The translations under genes and the position numbers were made by a program. Shown here one piece after another: positions 6,460-6,926 of a stretch of 6,926 bases of DNA (the stretch's first letter is position 1; each line of letters starts with the position of its first letter). The DNA comes from Pseudomonadota bacterium (GTDB lineage: Bacteria; Pseudomonadota; Gammaproteobacteria; Steroidobacterales; Steroidobacteraceae), in the NCBI GenBank assembly GCA_021815905.1, contig JAKAZP010000142.1, positions 1 to 6,926 of the forward strand, given 5' to 3'. The notes beneath the pieces are model-generated. The model saw nothing but the letters and a program-made list of their open reading frames with translations, did no database searches and was not told where the DNA came from.

Positions 6460-6926
6460 TCACGGCGCAATGACACGCACGGAGTAACGCTGCACCTGAC
6501 GCGGGCCGCCCGGCCCGACCTGCAGGATGAGAAAGCGCTCGGTACCCGGGGCCAGGCGATCGCGCGCGATCGCGAGCTGCACGAAGCTGACGCCGCCCAG
6601 AGATCGGGGTGTGAGGTCGCGGTACACGAGCTGGCCCGCGGCCGACCGCACTCGAACCTCGTACTGCCCGCGGGCATCCGGGACGACGATCTGCGTCTGA
6701 AGCGACTGCAGCGCCTCTGGCAGCCGGACCGTCTGCGCGGACACGGGTCCGCGCAGCACATCGGGCCTCAAGACCAGCACGAAGGCCGCGCCCGGCCGGC
6801 TCGAGCCTGCCACCGCGCCCCCCTCGGGGCTCGCGCCCCGCAACAGCAGCCACAGGCCCACGGCGCAGACCATGCAGGCGGCCAGGGCCGCCGCCCAGAG
6901 CCGCGGGCCGTGCCCGGGCCGTACCC
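6460..6926 (-). CDS. Membrane protein with one TM helix and an extracytoplasmic domain, 5' part outside window
   Basis: The frame stops at TGA (6460-6462) and stays open to the right edge, giving 154 visible residues. The visible part begins with a basic stretch (VRPGHGPR), followed by a hydrophobic helix LWAAALAACMVCAVGLWLLL, then about 115 residues that should be outside the cytoplasm. That domain has alternating beta-like segments (AAFVLVLRPDV, QTQIVVPD, YEVRVRSAAGQLVYRDL, FLILQVG) and ends in RYSVRVIAP. The Met at 6873 lies inside the hydrophobic helix, so it is unlikely to be the real start and the gene very probably extends past the edge. In similar arrangements a membrane protein with a cytoplasmic zinc-finger or anti-sigma domain precedes a TPR-CHAT gene. 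The missing N-terminus here could be such a domain, but this is inference. The gene is followed after 57 bases by the CHAT gene, with which it is probably co-transcribed. Confidence 0.75.
   Translation of the reverse strand, partial: VRPGHGPRLWAAALAACMVCAVGLWLLLRGASPEGGAVAGSSRPGAAFVLVLRPDVLRGPVSAQTVRLPEALQSLQTQIVVPDARGQYEVRVRSAAGQLVYRDLTPRSLGGVSFVQLAIARDRLAPGTERFLILQVGPGGPRQVQRYSVRVIAP

Overview
The window is very GC-rich (roughly 70 % by eye) with strong G/C preference at third codon positions, which makes many antisense frames open. The gene families point to a proteobacterium, most likely a gammaproteobacterium (or a betaproteobacterium) that carries a PEP-CTERM/exosortase surface system. 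That assignment is inferred from a PrsR-type regulator and was not tested by a search.

Four genes lie on the minus strand. Read in their direction of transcription, from right to left, they are: (1) the 3' part of a membrane protein with one transmembrane helix and a short extracytoplasmic beta-rich domain, running off the right edge (6460-6926); (2) a large exported TPR-CHAT protein, a predicted caspase-like cysteine peptidase with an intact His/Cys pair (3127-6402); (3) an EboE-family TIM-barrel protein (1822-3021, GTG start); and (4) a sigma-54-dependent response regulator of the PEP-CTERM PrsR type (297-1676). At the left edge a small plus-strand frame (88-264, 58 aa, possibly longer and entering from outside) converges on the regulator with only 32 bases between the two stops.

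The first two minus-strand genes probably form one unit. They are 57 bases apart, the gap contains a perfect 8-bp inverted repeat, and the pairing of a membrane protein with an exported TPR-CHAT protein suggests an envelope-sensing module, perhaps with a sigma/anti-sigma pair just outside the right edge. EboE and PrsR are each preceded by a gap of 105-145 bases and look independently expressed. The other ebo genes, the kinase PrsK and the exosortase genes are not visible, so both genes appear here as isolated members of larger systems.

There is no rRNA, tRNA, CRISPR array, insertion sequence or phage gene, and no gene-free stretch longer than 300 bases. The parts that merit most attention are the exported CHAT protein with its membrane partner, and the solitary EboE.
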